A stretch of 64,000 bases of DNA, from positions 4,898,001 through 4,962,000 of the forward strand of contig NZ_JAUSUZ010000001.1 in the NCBI RefSeq assembly GCF_030813715.1, read 5' to 3'. Shown here in pieces: positions 1 to 8,489 of the stretch. A program made the position numbers and the translations under genes. Numbering within the stretch: the stretch's first letter is position 1; the number at the start of each line of letters is the position of its first letter. The notes below the pieces were generated by a model. That model ran no database searches. It was not told the origin of the DNA and was given only the letters and a program-made list of their open reading frames with translations. The stretch comes from Catenuloplanes indicus. Lineage in GTDB: Bacteria > Actinomycetota > Actinomycetes > Mycobacteriales > Micromonosporaceae.

Positions 1-447
1 GGCCTGGACTGGTACCACCACGAGGGTGCCGGCTGGGTGGCCACACAGCGGGCCGAGCGCAACGAGCTGGGCTTCCCGATCAAAAGCCTGCGCGACGGTA
101 CGGAACACGCGTTCCCGTTCACCGGACTGGCCGAGCTGCTGAAATCCGCCCGGTCGCGGCTGACCGCGGAGATCTACGGCGCGCCCTGGTGCACCACGAC
201 CGCGGTGGTGCCGCCGGCCCGGCGGATGGTCCACGCCGGGGACCTCACGTCCGTACCGTCGCTGCTCGAGGCTCTGGAAACGGCCGGGTGTGATCACCCG
301 GCCGTGCTGGACGCGCTGACCGAGCCGCTGGTCCCGGCGGAGGCGGCCTGGGTGATCGAGGAGATCGCCGGTACCGCGCCCGGATCGCTGCTGCGGGTGG
401 TCTGCGCCGGCACGCCCGCGGATGTGGAGAGTGCTCGGGTTGACTAG
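1..447 (+). CDS. C-terminal part of an unknown protein (5' end outside the window)
   Basis: The reading frame is open from the first base of the window (GLDWYHH...) to a TAG stop at 445-447, so the start lies upstream. The 148 visible residues are soluble, with two Trp in the first dozen residues, a WC pair near residue 57 and alternating Ala/Leu-rich helices towards the end. I see no catalytic motif and do not recognise the family. It lies 57 bp upstream of murJ on the same strand. A GTG at 37 could serve as a start but has no ribosome binding site in front of it and the frame continues upstream, so I treat the gene as partial. Confidence 0.6.
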   Translation, partial: GLDWYHHEGAGWVATQRAERNELGFPIKSLRDGTEHAFPFTGLAELLKSARSRLTAEIYGAPWCTTTAVVPPARRMVHAGDLTSVPSLLEALETAGCDHPAVLDALTEPLVPAEAAWVIEEIAGTAPGSLLRVVCAGTPADVESARVD

Positions 448-504
448 GGTTCGTTCAACGCCGGCGGCACGCGGGTACGCCGGGCGGTTCCGAGGGGAAA
501 CGAC

Positions 505-2265
505 ATGACCGGCGGTCTGTACCGGAGCTCCAACGCAGGCCATCGCGACGGTCCCTACGACGACAGGCACGCGCCGCCGCTGATCGACGCGGACGAGGCG
601 CGACTGACCGTGCCGGACACGGACACCGTCAGCGGCGGCGGCGAGGTGCCGGGCGCGGAACCGCCGACCAGCACCGCGGGCAACAGCCTGATCATGGCGG
701 CCGGCAGCCTGGTCAGCCGCGGCACCGGTTTCCTGCGCACGATGGTGCTGACCGCCGCGCTCGGTGTCACGATCGGTGACGCCTACACCACCGCACAGAT
801 CTTCCCGGGCCTGATCTACGACTTCCTGCTCGGCGGCATCCTCTCCAGCGTGCTGCTGCCGCTGCTGGTCCGGCGGCGCAAGGCGGACGCGGACGGCGGC
901 CAGGCGTTCACCCAGACGCTGCTCAGCCTCGTGGTGATCGCGCTCGCGCTCGCCACCGTGGTCGCCGTGCTCTGCGCACCGCTGCTGACCATGCTCTACG
1001 CGAGCGAGCAGGCGTCGGACGACTACCACGAGCTGGTCACCCGGCTGTCCTACCTGATGCTGCCGATGATCTTCTTCACCGGCGTGTCCGCGCTGTTCAG
1101 CGCCGTTCTCAACACGCGCGGTCACTTCGCGGCGCCGATGTGGACGCCGATCCTGAACAACATCATCGTGATCGCGACCGGCGGCGCGTACCTGCTGCTC
1201 TACGGCGCCGCGAAGATCGACCCGAGCCAGATGACGCCGGGCCGGATCGCGCTGATCGGCGGCGGCACGCTGCTCGGCGTCGCGATCCAGGCGGCCGGCC
1301 TGATCCCGGCGCTGCGCAAGGTCGGCTTCCGATGGAAGTGGCGGTTCAACTTCCGCGACCTCGGGCTCCGCGACCTGGCCAAGCTCGGCGCCTGGATGTT
1401 CTTCTACGTGGTGGCCAACCAGATCGGCCTGGCCGTCGTGTTCAACCTGCTGAACCGTGCGGCGGCGGCGGGCGAGACCGGCCCGATGATCTACAACAAC
1501 GTGTACCTGCTGCTGATGATGGCGCACGGCATCATCGCGGTCTCGATCATCACGGCGCTGATGCCGCGGATGAGCGCGGCCGCGGCGGACGGCCGCTTCA
1601 CCGACATCGCGGAGGATCTGTCCCGCGGCATGCGGACCGCCACGGCCGCGCTGGCACCGGTCGCGGTCGTCTACGGCGTGCTGGCCGCGCCGATCGCGGT
1701 GGTGCTGTTCCAGTACGGCGCGTTCACCGGTGACGACGCGCTGGCCACCTCGATCGTGCTGATCAGCGCCGGCATCGCGCTGATCCCGTTCTCGGTCAGT
1801 CAGCTGTTCACGTTCGCCAACTACGCGATGTCCGAGAACAAGACCGCCGCGTTGATCAACGCCCCGGTGGTGGTGATCCGGATCGCGATCCACGTCGGCT
1901 GCTTCGTGCTCCTCGAGCCGGAATGGGTGGCCGCGGGGCTGATGATCGGAAACGCCGCCTCGTACCTGATGTCCGCGGTCATCTCGGCCACGGTGCTGCG
2001 CCGCCGGATCGGCGCGATCGGCATGCGCGACGTAGCCGCGACATTCCTAAAGGTGACGGTCGCGGCTGCCGGGTCGATCCTGGTCGGCGTCCTCGTGATG
2101 AAATTGTTGCCCGGTGACGACACCCCGTCCCGGATCGAGGCGTTCCTCGGCCTGGTCGTGGGCGGCATCGCGATCGGCGGCACATACGTCGGCCTCGCGC
2201 TGGCGCTCCGGATCCGTGAGGTCACCCAGCTGCTGGACATGGTCAAGCGCCGGATCAAGCGGTAG
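505..2265 (+). CDS. murJ: Lipid II flippase MurJ (MviN family)
   Basis: MurJ moves the peptidoglycan precursor lipid II across the cytoplasmic membrane. The 586-residue product has a hydrophilic N-terminal tail of about 65 residues, followed by a region of about 14 hydrophobic segments typical of the MOP-superfamily flippases, starting with NSLIMAAGSLVSRGTGFLRT. A purine-rich site (AGGGGAAACG) precedes the ATG. In mycobacteria the MurJ homologue MviN is fused to a C-terminal pseudokinase; here the protein stops after the membrane domain and the pseudokinase is the next gene, 280 bp downstream. The family assignment is secure; the role of the N-terminal tail is unknown. Confidence 0.93.
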   Translation: MTGGLYRSSNAGHRDGPYDDRHAPPLIDADEARLTVPDTDTVSGGGEVPGAEPPTSTAGNSLIMAAGSLVSRGTGFLRTMVLTAALGVTIGDAYTTAQIFPGLIYDFLLGGILSSVLLPLLVRRRKADADGGQAFTQTLLSLVVIALALATVVAVLCAPLLTMLYASEQASDDYHELVTRLSYLMLPMIFFTGVSALFSAVLNTRGHFAAPMWTPILNNIIVIATGGAYLLLYGAAKIDPSQMTPGRIALIGGGTLLGVAIQAAGLIPALRKVGFRWKWRFNFRDLGLRDLAKLGAWMFFYVVANQIGLAVVFNLLNRAAAAGETGPMIYNNVYLLLMMAHGIIAVSIITALMPRMSAAAADGRFTDIAEDLSRGMRTATAALAPVAVVYGVLAAPIAVVLFQYGAFTGDDALATSIVLISAGIALIPFSVSQLFTFANYAMSENKTAALINAPVVVIRIAIHVGCFVLLEPEWVAAGLMIGNAASYLMSAVISATVLRRRIGAIGMRDVAATFLKVTVAAAGSILVGVLVMKLLPGDDTPSRIEAFLGLVVGGIAIGGTYVGLALALRIREVTQLLDMVKRRIKR

Positions 2266-2534
2266 TTTCGGCCCGCGCCGCGCGGGATATAGGTGTCGTC
2301 ACTCGAAGGTTGTGGACAGAGGCTTTGAGTAAGCCCAGCTAGGGCGCACAATCTGTACAGGCGCCGCTCCGGCCCGCCGATCACGGCGGCGCAGGAGGAG
2401 GACGCTCCGGGAGCGCCCGCGATCCAGGTAAGGTCGCTCTCGGCGGAAGCGGCGTGACGCCCACCCTTCGTGGGAGGATTGTCCGCAGCGGGTCTATCGA
2501 TCTGATCGCAGAACTGTTGCAGTGCGTGATCACC

Positions 2535-2541
2535 AAGGAGG
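2535..2541 (+). promoter_or_regulatory. Ribosome binding site that fixes the pseudokinase start
   Basis: AAGGAGG lies four bases before GTG 2546. It argues for this start rather than the in-frame GTG at 2522, which would place the strong site inside the coding region. Confidence 0.7.
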
Positions 2542-2545
2542 ACGG

Positions 2546-4102
2546 GTGACCCAGGTCGGCGAAGGTCGAGAGGCCGCCGAGGCGGTTCCGTCCGTGATGA
2601 CCTTCGGTGAGCCCGCCGTCGGTGACGTCATGGCCGACCGTTACCAGCTGGAAGAGCACGTCAACGACGACTCGGCCGGCCGGCAGATCTGGCGCGGCAC
2701 GGACGTGATCCTCCGCCGCCCGGTCGCCGTCGTGCTGCGCTACCCCGGCGGCGAGGACGCGGCCGAGATGCTTCAGTCCGCGGTCGCGGCAAGCCGGGTG
2801 ATCCACCCCAACCTGGCCGGCGTCTACGACGCGATCGACGAGGGCGAGCGGGCCTACGTCGTACGCGAGTGGATCGACGGCGTGGCGCTGCGCGACCTGG
2901 TCACCGACTCCGGCCCGATGGACGCGGCCCGGGCCATCGGCATCGCGCACGGCGTGGCGGACGCGGTCGCGGCCGTGCACGCCACCGGCATGGTGCACGG
3001 CAACGTGCACGCCGGCACCACGATGATCGGCACGGACGGCCGCGTGGTGCTCGCGGACGCGCGGACCGACGGCGGCGACAAGCCGGACTCGGACGTGCGC
3101 GCGGTCGGCGGCGTCCTCTACTACGCGCTCACCGGTCACTGGCCGCACGCGGAGGCCGGCGCCTCCCGCCTGCCGGACGCGGTGCGCGACGGCTCCGGCA
3201 CGATCGTGGCGCCGCGCCAGGCGCGCGCCGGTGTGCCCGCCTACCTCGACGACCTCACGATGGACCTGCTGGACCCGAAGCTCGCGGTCCCCGCGTCGGA
3301 CGTGCTGGCCGCGGAGCTGACCCGGCTCGACTCCGCCGCCGAGGAGCAGTACCTGGAGGAGGTCGGCCCGCTCCGGTTCACCCAGAGCGACGAGGCCGGC
3401 CCGGAGCAGCCGCAGAACGCCGGTCGCAAGATCGCCGTCGGCGTGGCCGCGCTGCTGGCCATCGCGGTCATCGGCCTGATGCTCGGCATCTCCGCGCTCG
3501 GCGGCGGCGAGGACGACGGCCGCACGCCGGTGCAGGCCGGCGCGAGCCAGGGCACCGACGGTGGCGGCGGCGCCGCGCCCGGCGCGATCCCGAACCCGCA
3601 GCCGATCAAGCTCAACGGCAACCAGATCCGCGTGGTCGACCCGGGGCCGAACAGCAACGGCGACGACCGGCCGGACGCGAACCTCGCGATCGACGGCGAC
3701 GACGGCACGTCCTGGGACACGTCGACGTACAACACGCGAAAGTTCGGCAACCTCAAGCCCGGCATCGGCCTGCTGATCGACCTGGGCAGCCCGCGCCAGG
3801 TCTCCTCGGTCAAGGTGCAGCTCGGCGAGAAGGGCATCTCCGCGCAGCTGCTGACCGGCGAGAGCGACCCGGCGGGCGGCAACACCGGCGCGTCGAACGC
3901 CACGCTGATGGGGTTCGACGAGCAGATCCGCACGACGTACACCCAGATCGGCAAGGGCTTCGAGAACCACGACGCGCCCACGCTGGCTTTCATCGACGGC
4001 TTCGACCCGGACGCCAAGTACCAGTACCTGCTGGTGTGGTTCACGGAGTTGCCGGACTCGCGGAAGATCGTGGTTGATGAGATCACCGTCGAGGGAACCT
4101 GA
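2546..4102 (+). CDS. Membrane pseudokinase with extracytoplasmic discoidin-like domain
   Basis: 518 residues. Residues about 25-260 have the protein-kinase fold pattern of actinobacterial Ser/Thr kinases, but the catalytic loop reads HGNVHAGT (near residue 151) instead of HRDLKPxN, and the DFG position reads ADA (near 170). It therefore probably lacks kinase activity. One membrane helix (about 294-318, KIAVGVAALLAIAVIG) is followed by a Gly/Asp/Pro-rich linker and a beta-rich domain (about 355-515) resembling F5/8-type C domains. In M. tuberculosis the equivalent domains are fused to MviN, where the phosphorylated pseudokinase recruits the FHA protein FhaA. A similar scaffold role beside MurJ is inference. 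The gene overlaps sigM by 26 bp. Confidence 0.8.
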   Translation: MTQVGEGREAAEAVPSVMTFGEPAVGDVMADRYQLEEHVNDDSAGRQIWRGTDVILRRPVAVVLRYPGGEDAAEMLQSAVAASRVIHPNLAGVYDAIDEGERAYVVREWIDGVALRDLVTDSGPMDAARAIGIAHGVADAVAAVHATGMVHGNVHAGTTMIGTDGRVVLADARTDGGDKPDSDVRAVGGVLYYALTGHWPHAEAGASRLPDAVRDGSGTIVAPRQARAGVPAYLDDLTMDLLDPKLAVPASDVLAAELTRLDSAAEEQYLEEVGPLRFTQSDEAGPEQPQNAGRKIAVGVAALLAIAVIGLMLGISALGGGEDDGRTPVQAGASQGTDGGGGAAPGAIPNPQPIKLNGNQIRVVDPGPNSNGDDRPDANLAIDGDDGTSWDTSTYNTRKFGNLKPGIGLLIDLGSPRQVSSVKVQLGEKGISAQLLTGESDPAGGNTGASNATLMGFDEQIRTTYTQIGKGFENHDAPTLAFIDGFDPDAKYQYLLVWFTELPDSRKIVVDEITVEGT

Positions 4103-4769
4103 CACACCCGACGACGAGCTGCTCGCGGCCCACGTCGCCGGCGATCGCGACGCCTTCGCCGAGCTGATCCGCCGGCACCGCGACCGGCTCTGGGCGGTCG
4201 CGGTGCGCACCATCGGCGACCGCGAGGAGGCGGCGGACGCGCTGCAGGAGGCGCTGCTCTCCGCGCACCGGGCGGCCGCGCGCTTCCGGGGCGACGCCGC
4301 GGTCACCACCTGGCTGCACCGGATCGTGGTCAACGCCTGCCTGGACCGGATCCGCCGGCTGCAGAGTCACCGCACGGTACCGCTCTCCGGCCCGGCCGAG
4401 GACGACCGCCCGGAGCGGGAGCCGGCCGCACCGACCGTCGACCACGACACCGCGCTGGTGGTCCGGGCCGCCATCGACGAGCTGCCGTTCGAGCAGCGGG
4501 CCGCGTTGATCCTGGTCGACGTGCAGGGTTACTCGGTGGCAGAGGCCGCTGCCGCGCTCGGCGTGGCCGAGGGGACCGTGAAGAGCCGGTGCGCCCGCGG
4601 TCGCGCCAAGCTGGCGATCAGTCTCGGGCACCTGCGGCCGAACCGGTCTCGGGTCAATAACGCTCCAGTCACGGAGACGTTGAGCGACGCAGCTCACGCC
4701 GGGAACCCGGCGAACGCGGGAGACGTCTCATCGCGGAAGGCCCTGCGAGTGCGGACGGAGGAACAGTGA
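4077..4769 (+). CDS. sigM: ECF RNA polymerase sigma factor, SigM-like
   Basis: 230 residues from ATG 4077 (a TTG lies one codon upstream). Sigma region 2 is clear at about residues 12-82 (FAELIRRHRDRLWAVA, then DALQEALLSAHRAA) and region 4 at about 120-178 (ELPFEQRAALILVDVQGYSV, then GTVKSRCARGRAKL). A tail of about 50 residues of unknown role follows. The start lies inside the pseudokinase gene and the stop overlaps the next start by 4 bp (GTGA), so translation of the sigma and anti-sigma genes is probably coupled. The order sigM, anti-sigma, trxB, trxA, cwlM matches M. tuberculosis Rv3911-Rv3915. Confidence 0.88.
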   Translation: MRSPSREPDTPDDELLAAHVAGDRDAFAELIRRHRDRLWAVAVRTIGDREEAADALQEALLSAHRAAARFRGDAAVTTWLHRIVVNACLDRIRRLQSHRTVPLSGPAEDDRPEREPAAPTVDHDTALVVRAAIDELPFEQRAALILVDVQGYSVAEAAAALGVAEGTVKSRCARGRAKLAISLGHLRPNRSRVNNAPVTETLSDAAHAGNPANAGDVSSRKALRVRTEEQ

Positions 4770-5617
4770 GCAGCTCGGACGCGTCACTGACCGAGGCTCA
4801 GTGGGACCTCCTCGCGGACTACCTGGGCGGAGCGCTGGCCGGCGACCCCCGATTCGACGAGGTCACCGCACTGATCGACACGGATCCGCACTGGCGGGAC
4901 GCGCACGACGCGCTCGCGGCGGCGACCGGCGCGGTCCAGGCGGACCTGCGCGCGCTGGCCGCGGAACCGGTCGGCCCGATGCCCGCGGACCTGGCCGCTC
5001 GGCTCGACGACGCACTGCGGGCGGAGTTCGTGGCCCCGGTCGTTCCGCTACGGAAGCGCCGCCTGCCGCGCTGGGCCGTGCCCGCCACGATCGCCGCCGG
5101 TGTGCTGGCCTTCGCCTCGATCGGACTGACCGGGTTCCTCGACCGCGCGGAGGACAACAGCGAGGTGCCCACGTCGGCCGCGGCACCGGAGGCCGCGTCC
5201 GCACCGCGGCTCGCACAGCAGACGGTGGTCAGCGGCCGGGACTACACGCCGGCCTCCGCGACCGAGCTGGCCGAGCTGGGTCTCTCGGCGGCCAGCACGT
5301 TCAGCAGCCCGATGGCCGACACCGGCGGCATGGCACCGGCCCCGATGCGAGACGAGGCCGCCGGTGCCGTACCCCCGGTGCTGGCCCGGCTCACCGACCC
5401 GGGCGCGTTGCGCGCCTGCCTACAGGCGATCGCGGCCGAGCACGGCGTCGTCGCGGTCACGGCCCGGCTGATCGACTACGCGTCGTTCGAGGGCAGCCCC
5501 GCCATGCTGGTGCTCTTCACCGACCCGGCCGGCAGCGACGTGGTGTGGGTCAGCGGCCCGGCGTGCGGGACCGAGGGCATGGGAGCGGACACTCTCCATC
5601 ACGCGCCGGTAGGGTGA
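4766..5617 (+). CDS. Membrane anti-sigma factor for SigM (RsmA-like)
   Basis: 283 residues. The N-terminal part (about 1-75) has the acidic helical character of an anti-sigma domain (WDLLADYLGGALAGDPRF). One transmembrane helix lies at about residues 100-122 (AVPATIAAGVLAFASIG), followed by an extracytoplasmic domain of about 160 residues with two Cys (CLQ and CGT contexts) that could form a disulfide. Its GTG start overlaps the sigM stop by 4 bp. Assignment as the SigM antagonist rests on position and topology, in analogy to Rv3912; the sequence itself is poorly conserved. Confidence 0.75.
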   Translation: MSSSDASLTEAQWDLLADYLGGALAGDPRFDEVTALIDTDPHWRDAHDALAAATGAVQADLRALAAEPVGPMPADLAARLDDALRAEFVAPVVPLRKRRLPRWAVPATIAAGVLAFASIGLTGFLDRAEDNSEVPTSAAAPEAASAPRLAQQTVVSGRDYTPASATELAELGLSAASTFSSPMADTGGMAPAPMRDEAAGAVPPVLARLTDPGALRACLQAIAAEHGVVAVTARLIDYASFEGSPAMLVLFTDPAGSDVVWVSGPACGTEGMGADTLHHAPVG

Positions 5618-5667
5618 GCAGGCAGCAGCACCCTTCGGGCCCCGACGTGAGCCGGCCCACGGTGTGC

Positions 5668-5688
5668 TGGACCGGGAATCCCGGTCCA
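5668..5688. promoter_or_regulatory. Perfect 21-bp palindrome upstream of trxB
   Basis: TGGACCGGGA, one central base, then TCCCGGTCCA: two 10-bp arms. It lies 51 bp after the anti-sigma stop and 90 bp before the trxB start. No T-run follows, so it may be an operator for trxB or a weak terminator of the sigM unit; the sequence alone does not decide. Confidence 0.45.
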
Positions 5689-5777
5689 TGCGATGACGTT
5701 TCTGCTGGGGCGATCGCCGCCATGCCCTGCCACCGGCCGGACGGGCAGCGCCGCACACGAGGACTGAGGAGTGGGCA

Positions 5778-6740
5778 GTGGACGAGGTCCGCAACCTGAT
5801 CATCATCGGCTCGGGGCCGTCCGGCTACACCGCCGCGGTCTATGCCGCACGCGCCAACCTGAAGCCGCTAGTCATCGAGGGTGTGCAGTCGGGCGGCGCG
5901 CTGATGACCACCACCGAGGTGGAGAACTACCCCGGCTTCCCGGACGGTGTCATGGGTCCGGAGCTGATGGACTCCATGCGCAAGCAGGCGGAGCGCTTCG
6001 GCGCCGAGTTCATCACGGACGACGTCACCCGCGTCGAGCTCACCGGCACCACCGTCACCGAGCCGGGTGCGGAGGGCCTCAAGACGGTCTGGGTCGGCGA
6101 CACCAGCTACTTCGCGCGCGCCGTGATCCTCGCCACCGGCTCGGCCTGGCGCCGGCTCGGCGTCCCCGGCGAGGAGGAACTGCTCGGCCACGGCGTCTCG
6201 TCCTGCGCCACGTGTGACGGCTTCTTCTTCCGCAACCAGCACATCGTGGTGGTCGGCGGCGGTGACTCCGCCATGGAGGAGGCCACGTTCCTGACCCGCT
6301 TCGCGGAGACGGTCACCATCGTGCACCGCCGCGACTCGTTCCGGGCCAGCAAGATCATGGCGCAGCGTGCGCTGGACAACCCGAAGATCAAGGTCGAGTG
6401 GAACAGCGCGGTCGAGGAGATCCTCGGCGCGGACGGCAAGGTCAGCGGCGTCCGCCTGAAGAACACGGTGTCCGGCGAGACCAAGACGCTGGACGTCACC
6501 GGCGTGTTCGTCGCGATCGGCCACATCCCGCGCAGCGACCTGTTCAAGGGGCAGGTCGCGATGGACTCCGACGGCTACGTCACCGTCGACTCGCCCAGCA
6601 CGCGGACCAACGTCCAGGGCGTGTTCGCGGCCGGTGACCTGGTCGACCACACGTACCGGCAGGCGATCACCGCGTCCGGCACCGGCTGTGCCGCCGCGCT
6701 CGACGCCGAGCGCTTCATCGCGTCGTTCGAAGAGATCTAG
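5778..6740 (+). CDS. trxB: Thioredoxin reductase (NADPH)
   Basis: 320-residue flavoprotein that passes electrons from NADPH to thioredoxin in the cytoplasm. Visible are the N-terminal FAD site ([20 protein letters not shown]), the redox-active pair Cys143-Ala-Thr-Cys146 followed by DG, the NADPH site ([13 protein letters not shown]) and the C-terminal FAD motif ([16 protein letters not shown]). The GTG start is preceded by GAGGA. trxA follows 26 bp later, and the gene sits downstream of the SigM/anti-sigma pair, which in related bacteria belongs to the envelope/thiol stress response. Confidence 0.95.
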   Translation: MDEVRNLIIIGSGPSGYTAAVYAARANLKPLVIEGVQSGGALMTTTEVENYPGFPDGVMGPELMDSMRKQAERFGAEFITDDVTRVELTGTTVTEPGAEGLKTVWVGDTSYFARAVILATGSAWRRLGVPGEEELLGHGVSSCATCDGFFFRNQHIVVVGGGDSAMEEATFLTRFAETVTIVHRRDSFRASKIMAQRALDNPKIKVEWNSAVEEILGADGKVSGVRLKNTVSGETKTLDVTGVFVAIGHIPRSDLFKGQVAMDSDGYVTVDSPSTRTNVQGVFAAGDLVDHTYRQAITASGTGCAAALDAERFIASFEEI

Positions 6741-6766
6741 TAGTTTCCCCAGCCCCAGGAGGATCC

Positions 6767-7081
6767 ATGGAGTCGGTCACCGACAAGACCTTTGTCAGCC
6801 AGGTTCTGCAGTCCGACAAGCCGGTGCTCGTCGACTTCTGGGCCGAGTGGTGCGCGCCGTGCCGCAAGGTCACCCCGCTGCTTGAGGAGATCTCGCAGGA
6901 GATGGGCGACAAGGTCACCATCGTCAAGATGAACATCGACGAGAACCCGGAGACCGCCATGGCGTACCGGGTGATGTCCGTACCGACGCTCACGGTCTTC
7001 AAGGGCGGTCAGCCGGTGAAGTCGGTGGCCGGCGCCAAGCCCAAGGGCGCGCTGATCAACCTCATCGAAGACGCGCTGTAA
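6767..7081 (+). CDS. trxA: Thioredoxin
   Basis: 104 residues, the standard thioredoxin length. The active site reads Trp28-Cys29-Ala30-Pro31-Cys32, a common variant of WCGPC. The cis-Pro motif SVPTLTVFKGG is present, and the cytoplasmic protein has no signal peptide. AGGAGG precedes the ATG. It forms an operon with trxB and is followed 14 bp later by a strong terminator. Confidence 0.95.
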   Translation: MESVTDKTFVSQVLQSDKPVLVDFWAEWCAPCRKVTPLLEEISQEMGDKVTIVKMNIDENPETAMAYRVMSVPTLTVFKGGQPVKSVAGAKPKGALINLIEDAL

Positions 7082-7095
7082 GACACTTTTAGCGC

Positions 7096-7137
7096 AAAGA
7101 GCCCCGGTTTATGCGTTTCGCGAAGCCGGGGCTCTTT
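7096..7137 (+). terminator. Intrinsic terminator after trxA
   Basis: Perfect 12-bp stem AAAGAGCCCCGG / CCGGGGCTCTTT around an 18-nt loop, ending in a T-run and starting 15 bases after the trxA stop. It separates the trx operon from cwlM. Confidence 0.8.
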
Positions 7138-7204
7138 ACTGTAGGTAGCCCGTCGTGAATCGGGCGGCGGCGGTGGACCCGCGATACGCTCCGGTTCGAG
7201 TTAC

Positions 7205-7211
7205 GAGGAGG
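7205..7211 (+). promoter_or_regulatory. Ribosome binding site that fixes the cwlM start
   Basis: GAGGAGG lies nine bases before GTG 7221. A longer in-frame reading from GTG 7155 has no ribosome binding site. Confidence 0.65.
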
Positions 7212-7220
7212 TCGTTCCCT

Positions 7221-8387
7221 GTGCGCCCGATCCGACGTGGAGACCGTGGCCCCGCGGTGGCGGAGATCCGCTCGGTCCTGGCACGCCTGGACGCGTCCTT
7301 CGATCCGGATTCCGACGTCTTCGACGATCACACCGACACCGCGATCCGCGCGTTCCAGCAGCAGCGCGGCCTGACCGTCGACGGTGAGGTCGACGAGGAG
7401 ACGTGGCTCGCGCTCGACGCGTCGCGCTGGCGGCTCGGCTCCCGCGCGCTGTTCCATGCGATCCCGCACCCGCTGATCGGCGAGGACGTCCGCACGCTGC
7501 AGGAACGGCTGCTCGAGATGGGCTACGACGTGGGCCGGCCGGACGGCGTCTACGCAGCCCGCACCGCCCGGTCCGTCGGCCAGTTCCAGCGCGAGGTGGG
7601 CCTCGCCCCGGACGGCTCGTTCGGCCCGCAGACCATGCACGCGCTGCGCCGGCTCGGCCGCAAGGTCGTCGGCGGCCGCCCGCAGTGGCTGCGCGAGGCC
7701 GAGGCGTTCCGCCAGTCCGGCCCGCATCTGCTCGGCAAGACCGTCGTCATCGACCCCGGCCACGGCGGTCCCGACGCCGGCATCGTCGTTCCGGACGGCC
7801 CGCTCCGCTGGACCGAGTCGGAGCTCACGTTCGATCTCGCGTCCCGCCTGGAGGGCCGCCTGGCCGGGGCCGGCATGCGCGTCCATCTCACCCGCGGGCC
7901 GCACCCGTCCGCCCGGATCCCCGACCGCGACCGCGCCCAGCTCGCCAACGACCTGCACGCCGACCTGCTGATCTCGCTGCACATCGACGGATACAAGACC
8001 CCCGAGGCAGACGGCGTCTCCACCTACCACTACGGCGACGGCACCTCCGACGGCGTCACCTCGACGGTTGCGGAACGGCTGGCCGGCCTCGTCCAGCGCG
8101 AGATCGTCGCCCGCACCGGCATGCGCAACTGCCACACCCACGCGAAAACCTGGGACCTGCTGCGCCTCAGCCGCATGCCCGCCGTCCGCGTCGAACTCGG
8201 CTACCTCACCTCACCACTCGACCGCGACCGCCTCGTCAACCCACTGTTCCGCGAGCAAGCGATAGAGTCGATCGTCGCCGCCGTCCAGCGGATGTACTAC
8301 CCGGTCGAGAACGACGTCCCCACCGGTTCGATCGACGTCCGCCAGCTGCGCATGTCACTCTCCGGCGGTCTCCCGGTCAAGGCCTGA
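7221..8387 (+). CDS. cwlM: CwlM-like N-acetylmuramoyl-L-alanine amidase family protein
   Basis: 388 residues. Two peptidoglycan-binding type 1 repeats (about 5-65 and 85-140) precede an amidase_3 domain (about 170-360) with the zinc-site motif VIDPGHGG at 175-182, a downstream Glu in TESELTFDLA and a His in LISLHIDGY. There is no signal peptide, so the protein should stay in the cytoplasm. In mycobacteria the homologue CwlM is not a working amidase; when phosphorylated it activates MurA. Position after trxB-trxA matches Rv3915. Whether this copy regulates or cleaves cannot be told from the sequence. Confidence 0.85.
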   Translation: MRPIRRGDRGPAVAEIRSVLARLDASFDPDSDVFDDHTDTAIRAFQQQRGLTVDGEVDEETWLALDASRWRLGSRALFHAIPHPLIGEDVRTLQERLLEMGYDVGRPDGVYAARTARSVGQFQREVGLAPDGSFGPQTMHALRRLGRKVVGGRPQWLREAEAFRQSGPHLLGKTVVIDPGHGGPDAGIVVPDGPLRWTESELTFDLASRLEGRLAGAGMRVHLTRGPHPSARIPDRDRAQLANDLHADLLISLHIDGYKTPEADGVSTYHYGDGTSDGVTSTVAERLAGLVQREIVARTGMRNCHTHAKTWDLLRLSRMPAVRVELGYLTSPLDRDRLVNPLFREQAIESIVAAVQRMYYPVENDVPTGSIDVRQLRMSLSGGLPVKA

Positions 8388-8489
8388 AAACCGATCGAAA
8401 GCCGGCTGTACCCGCTCCCGGCGGCGTGGGTTCCGCACGTTCCCGCGGACAACGGCCGCGCCGGAAGTGGGAAATCCGCTCCTGTGCTC

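Noticed and set aside
2381-4333. 650-codon open frame antisense to the pseudokinase and sigM
   Set aside because: Its product is Arg/Val/Asp-rich without domain, and the opposite strand encodes two clear protein families. It is an artefact of high GC.
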